Part shown: positions 11,589-23,718 of the stretch, piece by piece | Layout of the letters: each line of letters starts with the position of its first letter | Position numbering within the stretch: position 1 is the first letter of the stretch | NCBI GenBank assembly: GCA_021234155.1 | Contig: JAJEKV010000009.1 | Span: forward strand, 8,438,546 to 8,502,545 | From: Isoetes taiwanensis | Lineage: Eukaryota; Streptophyta; Lycopodiopsida; Isoetales; Isoetaceae | DNA: 64,000 bases | Direction of reading: 5' to 3' | The notes under the pieces: generated by a model | What the model was told of the DNA's origin: nothing | The model's input: only the letters and a program-made list of their open reading frames with translations | The model's database searches: none | Position numbers and translations under genes: made by a program

Positions 11589-14500
11589 TCAGGGCTTTTG
11601 AAGGGCAGATGTTGCCCCCATAAATAAAGCTAAGAAAACACCAAAGCTTGCACCAATGGCAGCACCAATTGCAGCTGTTGCTCCTCCTCCATATTTTCCA
11701 TATCCCAATAAATGGCCTTTTGGACTTTGCTGAGTCTGTTTATGCTCTCCTACATCTAGAGCTTGCCTTGCAAGTTCCTTTAAAGAACATGACGATGTCA
11801 GAAGAAAATAAAAAGCATTGCACATAAAGCATGGTCAAGTTTTTACCTCAAAGGCATTTTCCTCGCAGCTTAAAAGTATCCGGTGGATCAAGGAACGAAG
11901 ATTTTTCACACCTTCTATTGGTAAGACATCAACTTTTCTTCTGAACGGCATTTGGACAAGATTCACAGGTGTGTACATTATCTTTTGCATTGTTCCTTGT
12001 GTCTTTGCAGATGAGCTAGATTCATTACTTGCTGACAAATCCTCCACTGATGCATGCCCCTTTACAATATAAGGGCATGAGTTTACCACTGCTGTCAGAC
12101 TGGGCGAAACTTTGTATGCCTCCATAACAGCAGCACTTGCACGATGACGGTGATCAGCACTTACTGAGAACTTATTTGTGATTGCTAGCACATGTGGAAT
12201 GCCAGCCGTAACTACCTCATCCACCAGAATTGAGAGAGCCGGAATGGCACCAGAAGTACCACCCGACTGTCGTAGTCGTGGTATCTTTTGTGCAAGGTTG
12301 TGAACTAGAACCACCAGATCAATCTTTTTGCCATGACCACCTACAGATAGGGCTAATTCCTGTCTAAGTTGCTCCTTTTCATGGTTCAAATCCTACACCA
12401 GATACAACGGCAATGGTTAAACGCCATCTTGATGCCTTAAGATATGTTAAAAGTGTTCTGACGAGTATATTCCACCAAGTTTGAGCACCCTTGTTAACAT
12501 TAATGAGTGCTCTAAGATTTAAAAACTACATCAGTAGTTTTAATAAATACCTGAAGGTTGACACCAACAGCATCAACATAGTTGATCCCACCAGCAACAC
12601 CTTCACGCCATTCCATGTCTGGAAATATCGCATCGCTGTTGAACGTTGTGCCTCCAGCTTGTCCCAGCAAAGCATAATACAATGATGTTTTACCAGCACC
12701 CTAGACCAATTAGGAAAGTTAATTGATGATGTATTTTGCACAAGAAGTAAAATGTCTCATACCTCTAGCCCCATGAGGCGGACCCGCCTCATCCTGAGTG
12801 CAACATTTTTTGTGGAATGTGTAAAATCTGTACTGCAATAAACTGACACTTCGCCCACCCCTTCTATGCTATCACCTAGATTAATGCCACCTACATGCTG
12901 ATCGAGTCCTGAGCTGTCTGCAATGGATCTATTTGCTTCTATATTTAATTGCTGGGCTTTCTGGATAGGTGCTCCAATCCTGATACGCATTTTCTGCAAT
13001 CTAGTTTCTGCCATTTCTATGGAAGGAAGATTGGGCGGTATGGATTCAATTGTTGTAGAACACCTAAGGAAGATAAAGGGTAAGGATAATTAGGACCTTC
13101 GCCATGAAACTAAAGCACTGCACAATTGAATACACAAGATAAATAAACATCATACCATCGTCCATTCACCTTTGCTCGTACTAGTGTACAAAGATGGAGC
13201 CCATAACCTTGTATATCTACTTTTAATTGCTCCGAGCCCTTCTTTTCCCCTGGAGTACCACTCCATCCAAGTGGAACAAGGGAGGTAGCAGATCGAATAA
13301 CTAATGGGTCCGTTATTTTTCCTGCTTCTACAATGCCAGACATTCCAAGCCATTCTTGCAAGTGGGGCAAATGAGGGAGCTGCTCCACAATAAATGCTGG
13401 TGCTGGAAGCTCTGGCTTTATGCAAAAATCATGTATCCTGAAATTTAAACAACCACTATAAAAATGAAACAACAATGAGGGAAGATAACTGGCCATACTT
13501 TTGAAAACGAGATCGATATGATTTCATTGTATGTGATTGGAATCGGTCTCTTAATTCCAAGAGAACTGATTGCACCTATAAACATGACAAAACAGGAAAA
13601 TCAGAAACATTTTGCAGTGGCAAATCATGCATTCCATGTTAAAATATGGCATGCATAAACATATAGGGTGTATATCTTAATGGTGAAAAGAAAATATATG
13701 CTTCTAATTGGTTCTGATTCCATCGCTCTTAGCTTTTTTGAGGCTTGGCTGATAGCTGCATTAGCAAGCTGGGGTTTCTTTCAGTCTCTCTGTGCACTGA
13801 GACTTGGCTGAGTGAATCTTGTAGTTGCATGCACATGCAGGACCTTCTTTCAGTTTTTCTGTTAACTTCTGTGAATAAACTCATTACTGTATGTCCAGAT
13901 AGAAAAAAGACAGGTATGTTTCACCTGAGACCAGAGCACATTTCTTCTCAACAGATAAATGAAGAATTAACAGGGAGCAGTCTGTAGTTGCCAAGATTGT
14001 AGGGGAGGGTTTCATTAATAATAACTTCGGCAATAACCTTTTTCACTACAATTGTACAAGTTTTTTAAATGTTCAAAAGAGTAGTCTCTTTCCTCATACC
14101 AGTTAGCAACCTGATGAACAGTGGGAAAGAAAGACAAGGATTTAGAGCCTGCTAAATGTTTGGGTCAATAATCACTTTTCTGCTCCCTTAACCAGATTGA
14201 GCGTGCTCACAATTTCACAATTTTGCATAAAAGCAAGAAACAGGAAGACTTTACCTATTGAGTCTTCGATCATCAATATAAAATTAGTGCCCCCAATCTC
14301 TGTGCGATTTATCATTCTATCCACCAAAAAGCTTTCAACTTACACTAGATATGCAACAGCTCTCTAGACCTAACATGTTTTCCATCGATTTATTATTGAG
14401 TTACCAAAATATGGAAAACTATACCGATGTTAGCCGTGTATACTCTGATGCTGATAGTGGCTCCACTTCTGATTTCTCTAACAAGAAAAGCTACACAAAA

Positions 14501-17141
14501 GGAACATAAACATTAATGTAGAATTGTATCTTAAACGTCAGACCAAATACGGCATACCTGACCAAAAGGTATATATGAAGGTAATGTAGGAACTCGAGGC
14601 CGCCAATCTGAAACTGCAGATTTTGCCTCTTTCTTTTCACTCAATGGGGCAGAAGCACCTTTTGTTGGTTCAGAACTTGGCTCAGGACCTGGCAAAAGGG
14701 GAACTAAGGAAACTCTATCAGCATTTTCCTGGATCTCAAGAGATCCAGCCAATGACTCGTCTTCCGCCTTAGGGCCTGCCGTCAAGTCCTGCTGCTCTGC
14801 ACTCTGTGTGGCACCCCTAAACCACTGCAGTGGTCTTTGTACACCAGCAAGAGGTACAAGTCTTGAGATTCTCCAAAATGGACTTTGAACCGGCCCGACA
14901 CCTAATGCCATGCGCTCGTCCTTGGCATTCTTTTCAACTCTTGTGCTATTTGGGTCATTGGCTGCTTGTATGGAGGTTTCTGTCTGTCCTGCAGAATCAT
15001 TGGTTTGTACTTGATAATGTTGAAAATATGCTGGAGAGAGAAGACGGGGAACGATATCTTCAGGAATGCAGTAACTATGAAAATGGTTTTGCCATCCTTG
15101 TTGATGTACATAGCTGGAAAAAGAGGGTAATTGTAGAGTTCATATAGAGTAACTTTTCTTGCTACACAAAAACCAATGCCATAAGTCTGTGTTCTTACTC
15201 ACGAAGGGCACGATTTCCAACTGGAGGTTGAGAAAATGTGATGCATTTGATATTCAACTTGGATCCCAATTTGGGCGATGAAGCAAAGACCCTTAGAATT
15301 GCTAAGGTAGTCAGAGCAGCAACCTGTAAATTACAAAAAAGATCTTAGATAATAAAACGCAGATGCGATCGACACAACAATATCACTAGACAATATCTTA
15401 CTGCGCCACCTAGAGAATGGCCACATAACACTAAATTTCGACCCTTCTTCTGAGCAAGACGGTACAATTCCACTGCTGGTATCCCTTTTGCCCGACCAAG
15501 AAAGCCCTAAGATAGCACATAAATTCAGCAATAGCACAAGATGCAAACAATATAGCCAGATTTGACATACCCTGTGAGCAGCAGGCCTTGGACCAGACTG
15601 AATTCTGGCTTTTGTCTTGGGTTGCGGATCAAGAGTGGTGCCCAACCCTTTTACAGTCCCAGCATCTGACTGTTTACCAGGAGATGCTTCCCCATTATCA
15701 TTGTCAATAACTTCCAAATACATATCCTCATTAAACACATCTCCTTGGAACAAATTCACATCTGTCATCACATCCCTGTAAAACAATGAAGTTTTATCAA
15801 AATCATGCTCTTTCTTTTTCTAAAAGAAGAAGGCGTTCAGTCTCAGTGAAGATGTGTGCAAAAGTATAGTACTTGCAGCATGCTCACTTGTAATGATTAG
15901 TTCCAACAAATGATGCAAAAAGGGTGTTTCCAGCTTCAGCCAGCAAGTACCTGCCAATAGAACAAAAAAACTACATGTCAACTTCAAATCACATTTCCTA
16001 TTAGTGTTATCAAGGCTAAATAGCTGAAAGCTGATCTCCTTTTATGCATTAAACTGCATTTTACAAGGGAATTATATTGCAAATGCATGGGTAAATTCCT
16101 TCCTTCTACAAAAATATAATGGCCTCTCAATTTGCTGTCCAAAGTCGTTTCTTTATTTTGCACAATATAACCTTGCAGGCAAATTGAACATCCAGTAATT
16201 GGTAAAAACCAAATCTAAAGATACAAAAATGGTTTCAAATATATAAAGAGGATTTTGCCTGGAACACTAGTCTCTCCTATTATACTCTGTTCTTACAAGT
16301 TTCTATAGGTAAAAAGCAGAATAGTGCTTAGGAAAGGGAGTTGGCATACCTATGAGGTACATGCTCTAAAGAAACCTGAACACGTTCCAATGCTACTAAT
16401 TGCCCACCAAAGTCGGTCTTAAATTTGTTGACAGCCCGTACCAACTCCGACTCTGGCTTCTGAAAAGTCCCAAACCGTTAGACCTTCATTTTGCAGCAGC
16501 CACTAACTTAGTAGGATGAAATAGATTGTCCATTTGGAAATGTAAATCTTAAGCGTATTCAATTTTCAGTGCACATTTCACTCTACTAGAAGGGTAAACA
16601 AGTTGTATTAAAAAAAAGAAATCATTGAAAATATAAGGAGGAGATCGTTTGCGAATTATGGAGAAACAGTGCTATGGAAAAACAATTCAGCTGAGTGAAG
16701 TTTCATAAAATAGAGTGAAAAAGGCAGCAGTAAATTTATTGGCCTGAATAAAGTCTCTGAAGCAACTGTGTTCGTAAATAAGTAGTGCCGAAGGATTGAA
16801 TGTTTGGGTTATTATTATTACAAATTTAAAATAACATTCCCTAAGCATATGCATGGCAATTTAACAAAGCATACTTTGTAGATGCATTCAGACAGGATCA
16901 TTGCTCCAAAAAGATCCTGAAGTTCAGCTAGATTATCAACTTTCAATGCCTTGCATAAGGATTGAACTTGTTGGGCGCGCCTCTGATACTCTTCCTTCAA
17001 CAGCTGCTTTTGATCCTTGCCATTGTGACCTTGCCAAGGCCACTTCCATTTCCACTGCCATGCACGCCATAGCTGTCTGTCCTTCTGTTGTTGAGACCAG
17101 GCATCCAGCTGCTCCTGGATCATGCTTACCCACCCAGCCAT
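11589..17141 (-). CDS. Class-3 lipase / P-loop fusion protein, 13 exons, 991 aa
   Basis: A multi-exon gene whose splice sites and phases all fit. Exons on the minus strand: 17141-16875, 16459-16350, 15950-15888, 15775-15571, 15506-15402, 15323-15199, 15113-14558, 13575-13499, 13437-13156, 13063-12763, 12700-12551, 12392-11847, 11777-11589, giving 2,976 nt. The ATG at 17,141 has an in-frame TAG four codons upstream, which fixes the start. The N-terminus is W-rich, then an LSECIYK block, a lipase_3 core with nucleophile elbow GHSLGGA (Ser in exon 5) and an SQPPVGNRALRDY block. Exon 7 is long and variable. The second half has a P-loop GLEGAGKT split across exons 10/11 and a GTPase-like ITNKF block. 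The tail is Gly/Ala-rich and hydrophobic, probably a membrane anchor. Length and layout resemble the Arabidopsis lipase class 3 protein At3g07400 (from memory). Substrate unknown; lipid-ester hydrolysis is inferred. It looks intact. Confidence 0.92.
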
Positions 17142-17655
17142 GGGACATGCCTAGTAAAAAATTAAAGCATAAAAATCTAGCTTCTCAGGCAGATAAGCTC
17201 ATGCATTCTGGGGATTGATTTAAAACCAGACCAAGACCAAAATCGATGAAAATTTTGCTCCCAGAATGCTTGGATTGGCATGATTCTGATATGAAAAACC
17301 AGGTGGGTCGTTAATTGAGCCTTAGTTGTGAAGCATACAAGTGGTGAGGACGAAGAAGACGTCGATTAGGGTAAGCATAGTTTTGACACGCGGAATTGAC
17401 GGTTAGGATTCGCCCCGAGTGTGGAATCAAAGTAGCTTGCACAAGGAGGCAAGAACATACCCTTCCTTTAATTGAATATTCCTTTCTTTCTTTTTGGGTT
17501 GCCCCTAAGAGGCGCCTCACATGTAAATTTTTAGGCATTCACATGAACTAAATCTGAGACGGCCGGTTTGACGTCTGAGCCGTTCATCCCCGAACTGCTG
17601 GAGCAGTTCACACCTGAGCATCTCCAACGGCTTGACGTCCGGCAAGTTTTGCCGC
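17142..17655. promoter_or_regulatory. 5' flank of the lipase gene
   Basis: Upstream (higher-coordinate) side of the minus-strand lipase gene, so it should contain its 5' UTR and promoter. No clear TATA box position was assigned. The stretch 17,490-17,520 carries TTTTTGGGTTGCCCCTAAGA, which matches one edge of the dispersed CATATGC-rich repeat. Confidence 0.4.
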
Positions 17656-17745
17656 TGACATGTGAGGTGTCCCTAAAGGGAACCCTCGATTATGTGGGCA
17701 TGGGGATATGCTGGTATATACCCAAAATATATCCCCGATTGGCCT
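17656..17745 (-). repeat. Dispersed CATATGC-rich repeat, copy 1 (inverted)
   Basis: Contains AACCCTCGATTATGTGGGCA and GATATGCTGGTATATACCC. It is the reverse complement of the family also seen near 49.4, 53.9 and 62.8 kb. It lies about 500 bp upstream of the lipase start. Confidence 0.6.
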
Positions 17746-18452
17746 AAACTTGGAATGGCCTTCATCTCCCCATCGCCGCTGTTGCTGGTCGAGTCCGTCG
17801 TCTGTGTTCAAACCGGCATGCTCAATCGAACAGCCGAGACTGAACTAAGAAGGGCAAGTGTATCATTGGCAATACTTCAGATAAGCTCCCTTTCCCCTCA
17901 ACTCATTTTGCTTGCAGACTTTTTCACTGATATGTTGAAACTGCAGGGGCTCTTCTAATGCCATCTAGTGCTTTCGCTACTAAGATTGGTCAGGTAATAG
18001 ATGAGTCATTTTGATGCTAAGTTTACATTTGTATTTGCATTCCACCTCTGATTTGCTTTGAAAAAATTGGTATAAAAGTTCTTAGGGTTCTTAATGATGG
18101 CTATTTCTAGATTTGCTACAAGTGAACAAGCTTTAGTCTCACACACAAGTATTGTTAAAATATTTTTATGCATAAGAGCACTAGGGCACTTCTATTATTG
18201 ATGGTAAGCTATTCATGTGCCAAGTTTTCAATTTGATGTTTATGTCTACTATTCTCCCATGCTGGAACCACTTTCAAGTCTCATGGTCGATGGTAAGACA
18301 CTGGACTATGCATTCGAGACATAAAAAGACCATCAAAAGACTTTCAAGTTTTAGGTTTGCAAGCACATAAAATTTGCATACCTAATTGGTTGTGATATAT
18401 TTAGGTGCGTCAAATTAATCATCATATTTCTTCTTTGTAAATCATCCATAGC

Positions 18453-18585
18453 AAACCCCATACACACCCTAATTTCTAATATAATAAGAAAATAGTGTAT
18501 GTATGTAAGTAAACCCCATACACACCCTAATTTCTAATATAATAAGAAAATAGTGTATGTATGTAAGTAAACCCCATACACACCC
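18453..18585. repeat. 58-bp tandem repeat, 2.3 units
   Basis: Two perfect copies plus a partial third of a unit containing AAACCCCATACACACCCTAA and AGTGTATGTATGTAAGT. Confidence 0.9.
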
Positions 18586-19422
18586 TTGCCTGGCATTGCC
18601 GAGCATAAGTACATTTTTAAGCATGAAATTGTATATATATGCACAATACTTTGCTATATTCAAAAGGAAGCGAAGCCAAAATAAGCTGTAGAAAATTTGA
18701 AGAAGCTTGAAGATTGCTTGTGTTACATAAGTTACATATCACTTTGATCTTCTTGTTCATCGTTCCTATATTGGTTTGTTTTGTTCAAGCGTGATTGCAA
18801 TACCTAGCTTTTCAACCTAATGATGATGATATGAACCCTATACTAGTATTTGTGACACAACATTTGCACATAGTTTCTATAATCCAAGTTTGATCATTAT
18901 GTTAAGCAATATACGACATGTAAGTTTTTTGAATTCTACAAATACATCCCATTTGTATGTGCCACACATAGATATGGAAATCTGGCAAGCAATGTATTAT
19001 CTTTCTTCAATACATTCTATGCAATGGAGAACATGTGGAGTGCATGAACAGAATCATACAAATAAAACCTAGGGCTTGGGAGAGATCAATTGCAATAAAC
19101 AAAAATTGTAGTGTCACAAGAAAAAGAACCATAGAATTCAGGTTCACACCTAAACAACATTTCATTGGGTTCTCGACAATATATCTTGGGAAACACAATA
19201 GCGTTTTATTTTATTAAATTGAATCGAATTTTATCGTCCAGACTTTTCAGGCAACTGTGATTCTCATTGTTATGCACATGTATGCACCTGTTATTAGCAG
19301 GCTAGTATTCTCTACCAATTGGAAGGTATGAAATGTTTATGCTTTTAAGATTGGCCATACGAAGATTAGAGTGTTTGTTCCCCCTAGGCTGCAATGTAAA
19401 TTAGGGTGTTTTATTGAGACCG

Positions 19423-19566
19423 TGCCTACACAAAGATTACTTAGAGTACTTGTATCCCTTTGCCTGCAATGTGAATTGTGGTTACCCAAGTGCCTATGAG
19501 CTTTTGGGTGCCTACACAAAGATTACTTAGAGTACTTGTATCCTTTGCCTGCAATGTGAATTGTGG
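19423..19566. repeat. Near-perfect 59-bp direct repeat
   Basis: GTGCCTACACAAAGATTACT...TGCAATGTGAATTGTGG occurs twice, about 85 bp apart, differing by one C in a homopolymer. A diverged third copy begins near 19,363. Confidence 0.8.
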
Positions 19567-21775
19567 TATCTTATCTTAACAAGATTGATAATGCTATTTA
19601 TTTATTTATTTTTCCCATCCCTAATATTTCTGCGCCGCAATCCATTTTCATATTGTTCTGCCACGTTTTTATTTGGAAGAATCCACTCCGTCCAGTGATG
19701 GTAAGCCGTCGCGTTATGCTATGGCGGTCGGTAGTGGCTATGATGGTGGATAGAGGAAATGCACAGAAATAGGTGGCCGGCAAAATATCTACTTACTTAA
19801 AATGTTTTTGGGTGGGGGTGTCCTCTTTTTTCCGGCCGCCTGTAGACATCGAAATCCGGCCAAAAAGCGAAATTTTGGGATCAGAAAATTAAAATCCAGC
19901 AAGAAATAACTTCCCCAATATCGCAAGTTTTTTCCAACTTTTTATTTCCTCTAAATTCAATTCTTAAACATACGTTTTCTTAAACATACGTTTCCTCTAA
20001 AAAGTGGCGGGATCGTCCTCCTCCAAATCATGATCATTAGTGCCGGCTAATTGTCCGAGAAGAATAATTTGCTGCAGCAAACATTCTTACACAGCCTCCT
20101 TTCATTATTTTCCCATCCCATTCTTTGAAATAGCTTTAGGTATCAGCTTCGGCATCCAGCAAATGCCAGATTCTTTGCATTCAGGAAGCAGTTGCCACAC
20201 CTGATTCTTAGTGCCCAGCAGGCTAGAGAGCTTCGGATTTGATTCAGGTAGTTTTCTTTCTCTTTCTTCATGCACGAAACAGAGGATACATAAGAAGTCC
20301 TTTTTGTTCTTCATTTTATATGTATGCAAGCTCTGTTTCACAATAATCCCTCTCTGTTTCTCCAGATTTGAGTTTGCTATTGTGGTTTAAAAAGTGATGA
20401 TTTGATCTGGGAAACTTGGATTTATTTTTCTTCTGTTATGGCAAAATATTTTCAACATGGTTCAAAATGGAGGCCTCCTATATAAATCTACTGCATTTAG
20501 CTCTGTTTCGCTATAATCCTTCTCTGTTTACCATTTTATCATTAGACGAATGCATTTTACCAATATATTTTAGAGCTGCTATCGGTCCACCTAACTCAAA
20601 GTCACGTCGGCAATTTTGTTCTGTTTGTGGATATATTAGCAGTTATACTTGCCCCCATGTGGTGCCAGATTCTGTTCGTGCAATATTCATACAAATAAAT
20701 AAGGTTGTGAAGCTTTTCCAATATTGATTCCAGTATTTCTGTCAAAGGGAGACCTGCAGAGGCCTTTGCATAAGGAGAGAAACCTGCAGCAAGCCCAAAG
20801 TTAGCTGTGATGATGCACAATTGGATGAACATTATTCAGTTCACGAGAATACTTACTAGCTGTTGTTTGTTGGCTGGATGCCTTGCATGTGGATTCTTTT
20901 TCTTTTTGCAGCAAGCAATGAAGGCAATGCACCATAAGACAACAAAGATTCGAACCTCTCTTGGCCAGTAAATGGCCTTCAAACAGTCGAAAAATCAAGA
21001 TTTTATGCAAACAAAGCTGTACAGCTTATTTTAAAATACTGGCCAGAAATAAGAAGCTCATATCAGCTCCATGCCATAGTATGCAAGAAGACGGCTAAGA
21101 GACTAGGCACAAGAGCTAAAAGATGAGGCTATAATAAGTTCTACCTTCTGTTCCTGCTGCAGAACTGGCTGTTAATTCAGAAGTGGCTGATTGCAAAATC
21201 TATGCAGACCCAAATCTATTCAGCTCTGTTTTGCTCTAATCCTTCTCTGTTTTCTCCAGATTTAAGTTTGCTATCATGTTCCTATTGAGTTCATTCTGTA
21301 AATTTTCTGAACCACCTGTCAAAAATTAGATCTGATTGTGGCTTCAGTTTTTTGAACCATCTTCTGAGCAATTTAGTAGAAAAAAACAAGCTAGCATGGA
21401 ATATCAAGTTTCTAGAATGCAAAATACTAACTTAGCTTTAGAAAGTGATGCTTTGATGCCCATGTGAATCAGAAATTTGCTTTGGTGGTTCTGTATTTCC
21501 AGTCTTTTGAATGGTGGTTCTGTATTTCCATGCGCAGGAACTGGGCTCAGGTTGCAAGCAAAGTTCCGGTTGAAGTAGATGTTGCGATTTGCTTGAGACG
21601 GTCCCTCGGCAAGCAATTGCAAACCCAAATTTTCTTGCCTCTTGTTTTGCATCTGCAGAAAAAAACCATGAAGAGACTTAAACTTTGTTTTCAAAGAATT
21701 TGAACAGGTTTGCAAGATACATAGGCTCTGTTTGGAAAGATTATGAAGTCTCCCTTTTTCTTTTATTTTTCTCGT

Positions 21776-21945
21776 GGAATTTTTTTGAACTTGTTGAACT
21801 GTGTGCCCATTTTTTTGAACTTGTTGAACTGAGTTTAGGTGCTTTGTTTAATCTCTGTGCAAGGCATGCTGCCTAATTTCTGCATGATCTCCATTTCCTG
21901 TGCAAGGCATGCTGCCTAATTTTTGCATGATCTCCTGTGCAAGTG
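21776..21945. repeat. Two adjacent short duplications
   Basis: TTTTTTTGAACTTGTTGAACT is duplicated at 21,779 and 21,811. TGTGCAAGGCATGCTGCCTA is then duplicated at about 21,857 and 21,900. Confidence 0.75.
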
Positions 21946-22117
21946 TTACATTGATAAAATATACATCATAATCTTTTGATTAAGTGGGAAAGTACATTTT
22001 ATTAGTTTTCTTTGCCATGAAAGACAAAGAAGTACGTAGTTGTGGGAAAGGAAATACATGGTACAAAATGGTTTAGATGTGTAGCATTTGAAATGCCAAA
22101 CTTTAAGCATTGTTGTA

Positions 22118-23204
22118 ATTCTAGAATGGGGCTCGCATGAAACCAACAAACCGCCCGACTAGACTTCTCATTCATCTCAGCAGATTTTCTACAATGGTGG
22201 ATAGTGGGTAGCCGCACACATGCGAACTACTCATGAAAAATAAAGGGAATATCCAATAATTTTGACCCCATAAAATACAATGCTAATAGATGTTTGGCTG
22301 GTGTACCTGCCGAAAGCTTATCACCGGGATTAAAAAACCCCGCCCTTTCGGGTTTTCGAGGAAAAACCCTAGTGATAAAAAAGCGACAAGGGGGCTTGGA
22401 CAAACGTAAAGCGAGAAATCGCTCCCAAAACCCACGAATGGAGAAGTCGAAACAGATGCCGCCGCCAACCCGTTACACGCACATTACCAACACAAAAAAA
22501 AAATAATAAAACAAACCTTCCAGAGTGAAGGGCTGATCCGCCGCGTGCCGCCGGCAAGAAAACAAAACCTCGTCAAATAGAGGGGCTGGTCACGCGCGCC
22601 AAGCGACAAATACAATAAACAAAGAAGGGGGGGAGGGTGGGTTCAAAGAGAATAAGGTACTGCTGAGAGAGAAGAGGAAGCGCCGATGAGATGTTGATGC
22701 AGAACCGTGCCTAAAATAGCGAACTCCCAACCAGAGAAGGCATGCGCCGCATGCATGCATGCAAGACATGCATGCTTGCCCCATTCTAGAATGGCGATCC
22801 GATGTCTCGGATCGATGGGATTCTAGAATGGGGCTCGCATGAAACCAACAAACCGCCCGAATACCAAAGGACTTCCTTAACAAAACTAGGATCGAGGACG
22901 AAGGTCACAGGATGAAGGCTAAAGAAGAGCCGAGGCCGAGAAAGGACATGTCACAGCATGAAAGAAACGCCAAATTGGCCAAACCAAGCAGGGAGAAGCC
23001 CCTCCCCTGCCTGGATTCAATTCAAAGAGAATAAGGTACTGCTGAGAGAGAAGAGGAAGCGCCGATGAGACGTTGATGCAGAACCGCGCCTAAAATAGCG
23101 AACTCCCAACCAGAGAAGGCATGCGCCGCACGCATGCATGCATGCAAGACATGCATGCTCGCCCCATTCTAGAATGGCGATCCGATGTCTCGGATCGATG
23201 GGAT
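22118..23204 (-). mobile_element. Non-autonomous YR retroelement with split direct repeats (element 1)
   Basis: Architecture A1-B1-A2-B2. A1 (22,118-22,158) and A2 (22,820-22,860) are identical over 41 bp, starting ATTCTAGAATGGGGCTCGC. B1 (22,642-22,819) and B2 (23,021-23,204) match at roughly 97%. Each B ends in a perfect hairpin with arms CGATCCGA/TCGGATCG and a 4-nt TGTC loop (22,795-22,814 and 23,178-23,197). Split direct repeats in this order are the hallmark of Ngaro/PAT-type tyrosine-recombinase retrotransposons. The segment between A2 and B2, which is 7 kb and coding in element 2, is only 160 bp here, so this is an internally deleted, transposable-size derivative. The strand is given by analogy to element 2. 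It lies about 500 bp upstream of the 408-codon basic repeat protein. Confidence 0.8.
22318..22378. other. Conserved subterminal stem-loop of YR element 1
   Basis: TTATCAC (22,318-22,324) pairs with GTGATAA (22,372-22,378), enclosing CGGG/CCC and an inner AAAACCC/GGGTTTT pair. The same loop sequence with a different but still complementary stem occurs in elements 2 and 3. Confidence 0.75.
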
Positions 23205-23718
23205 AAACGTGCTCCTCATCTATAGTACTCTTTGTTGTATCTCCACTAATAAATATGCGTCACTCATAAACATGTGTATCTTGGCATGTGATAAGCTCGT
23301 GTCTATAGACTACAACAATATGATCGAACCCATGTGTTCCAATATATATATCCGCTTGCAAACTCGACATAGGATGTAAAATTTATCTCTATTATAATTC
23401 CGCCTAATAGCTAGCACTTTATTGTAGTTGTATTTTGTATTTTTATGAAGGTGGAATATCAAATAATGCGCCTCTCTTTCTGCTTTTTGTACAGGACAAC
23501 CTTTTGCTTCCACTTTCACGGAGACAACAAAGTCTGAGAACCATTGAAGGTGAGCTACATTCTTTGTTTAGGTAAATTCATTTACATTACATGTGCATAA
23601 ATCGTCATAATCTTGCATATACGTATAAAGCTTAAAATTAAAGGTTTAGCTTTATTGTTTGTGAACCTCCATGGTCTTCTTGAAAGTACCTTATGGCTAT
23701 ACAGTACAATAGAAAGCT

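Larger units (their letters stand above)
17746..22117. other. Non-coding stretch with local duplications
   Basis: No gene with recognisable domains. A possible plus-strand exon at about 17,945-17,993 ends in a GT donor (AAGATTGGTCAG|GTAATAG) but has no identified partner exons. Tandem duplications are listed separately. Confidence 0.35.
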
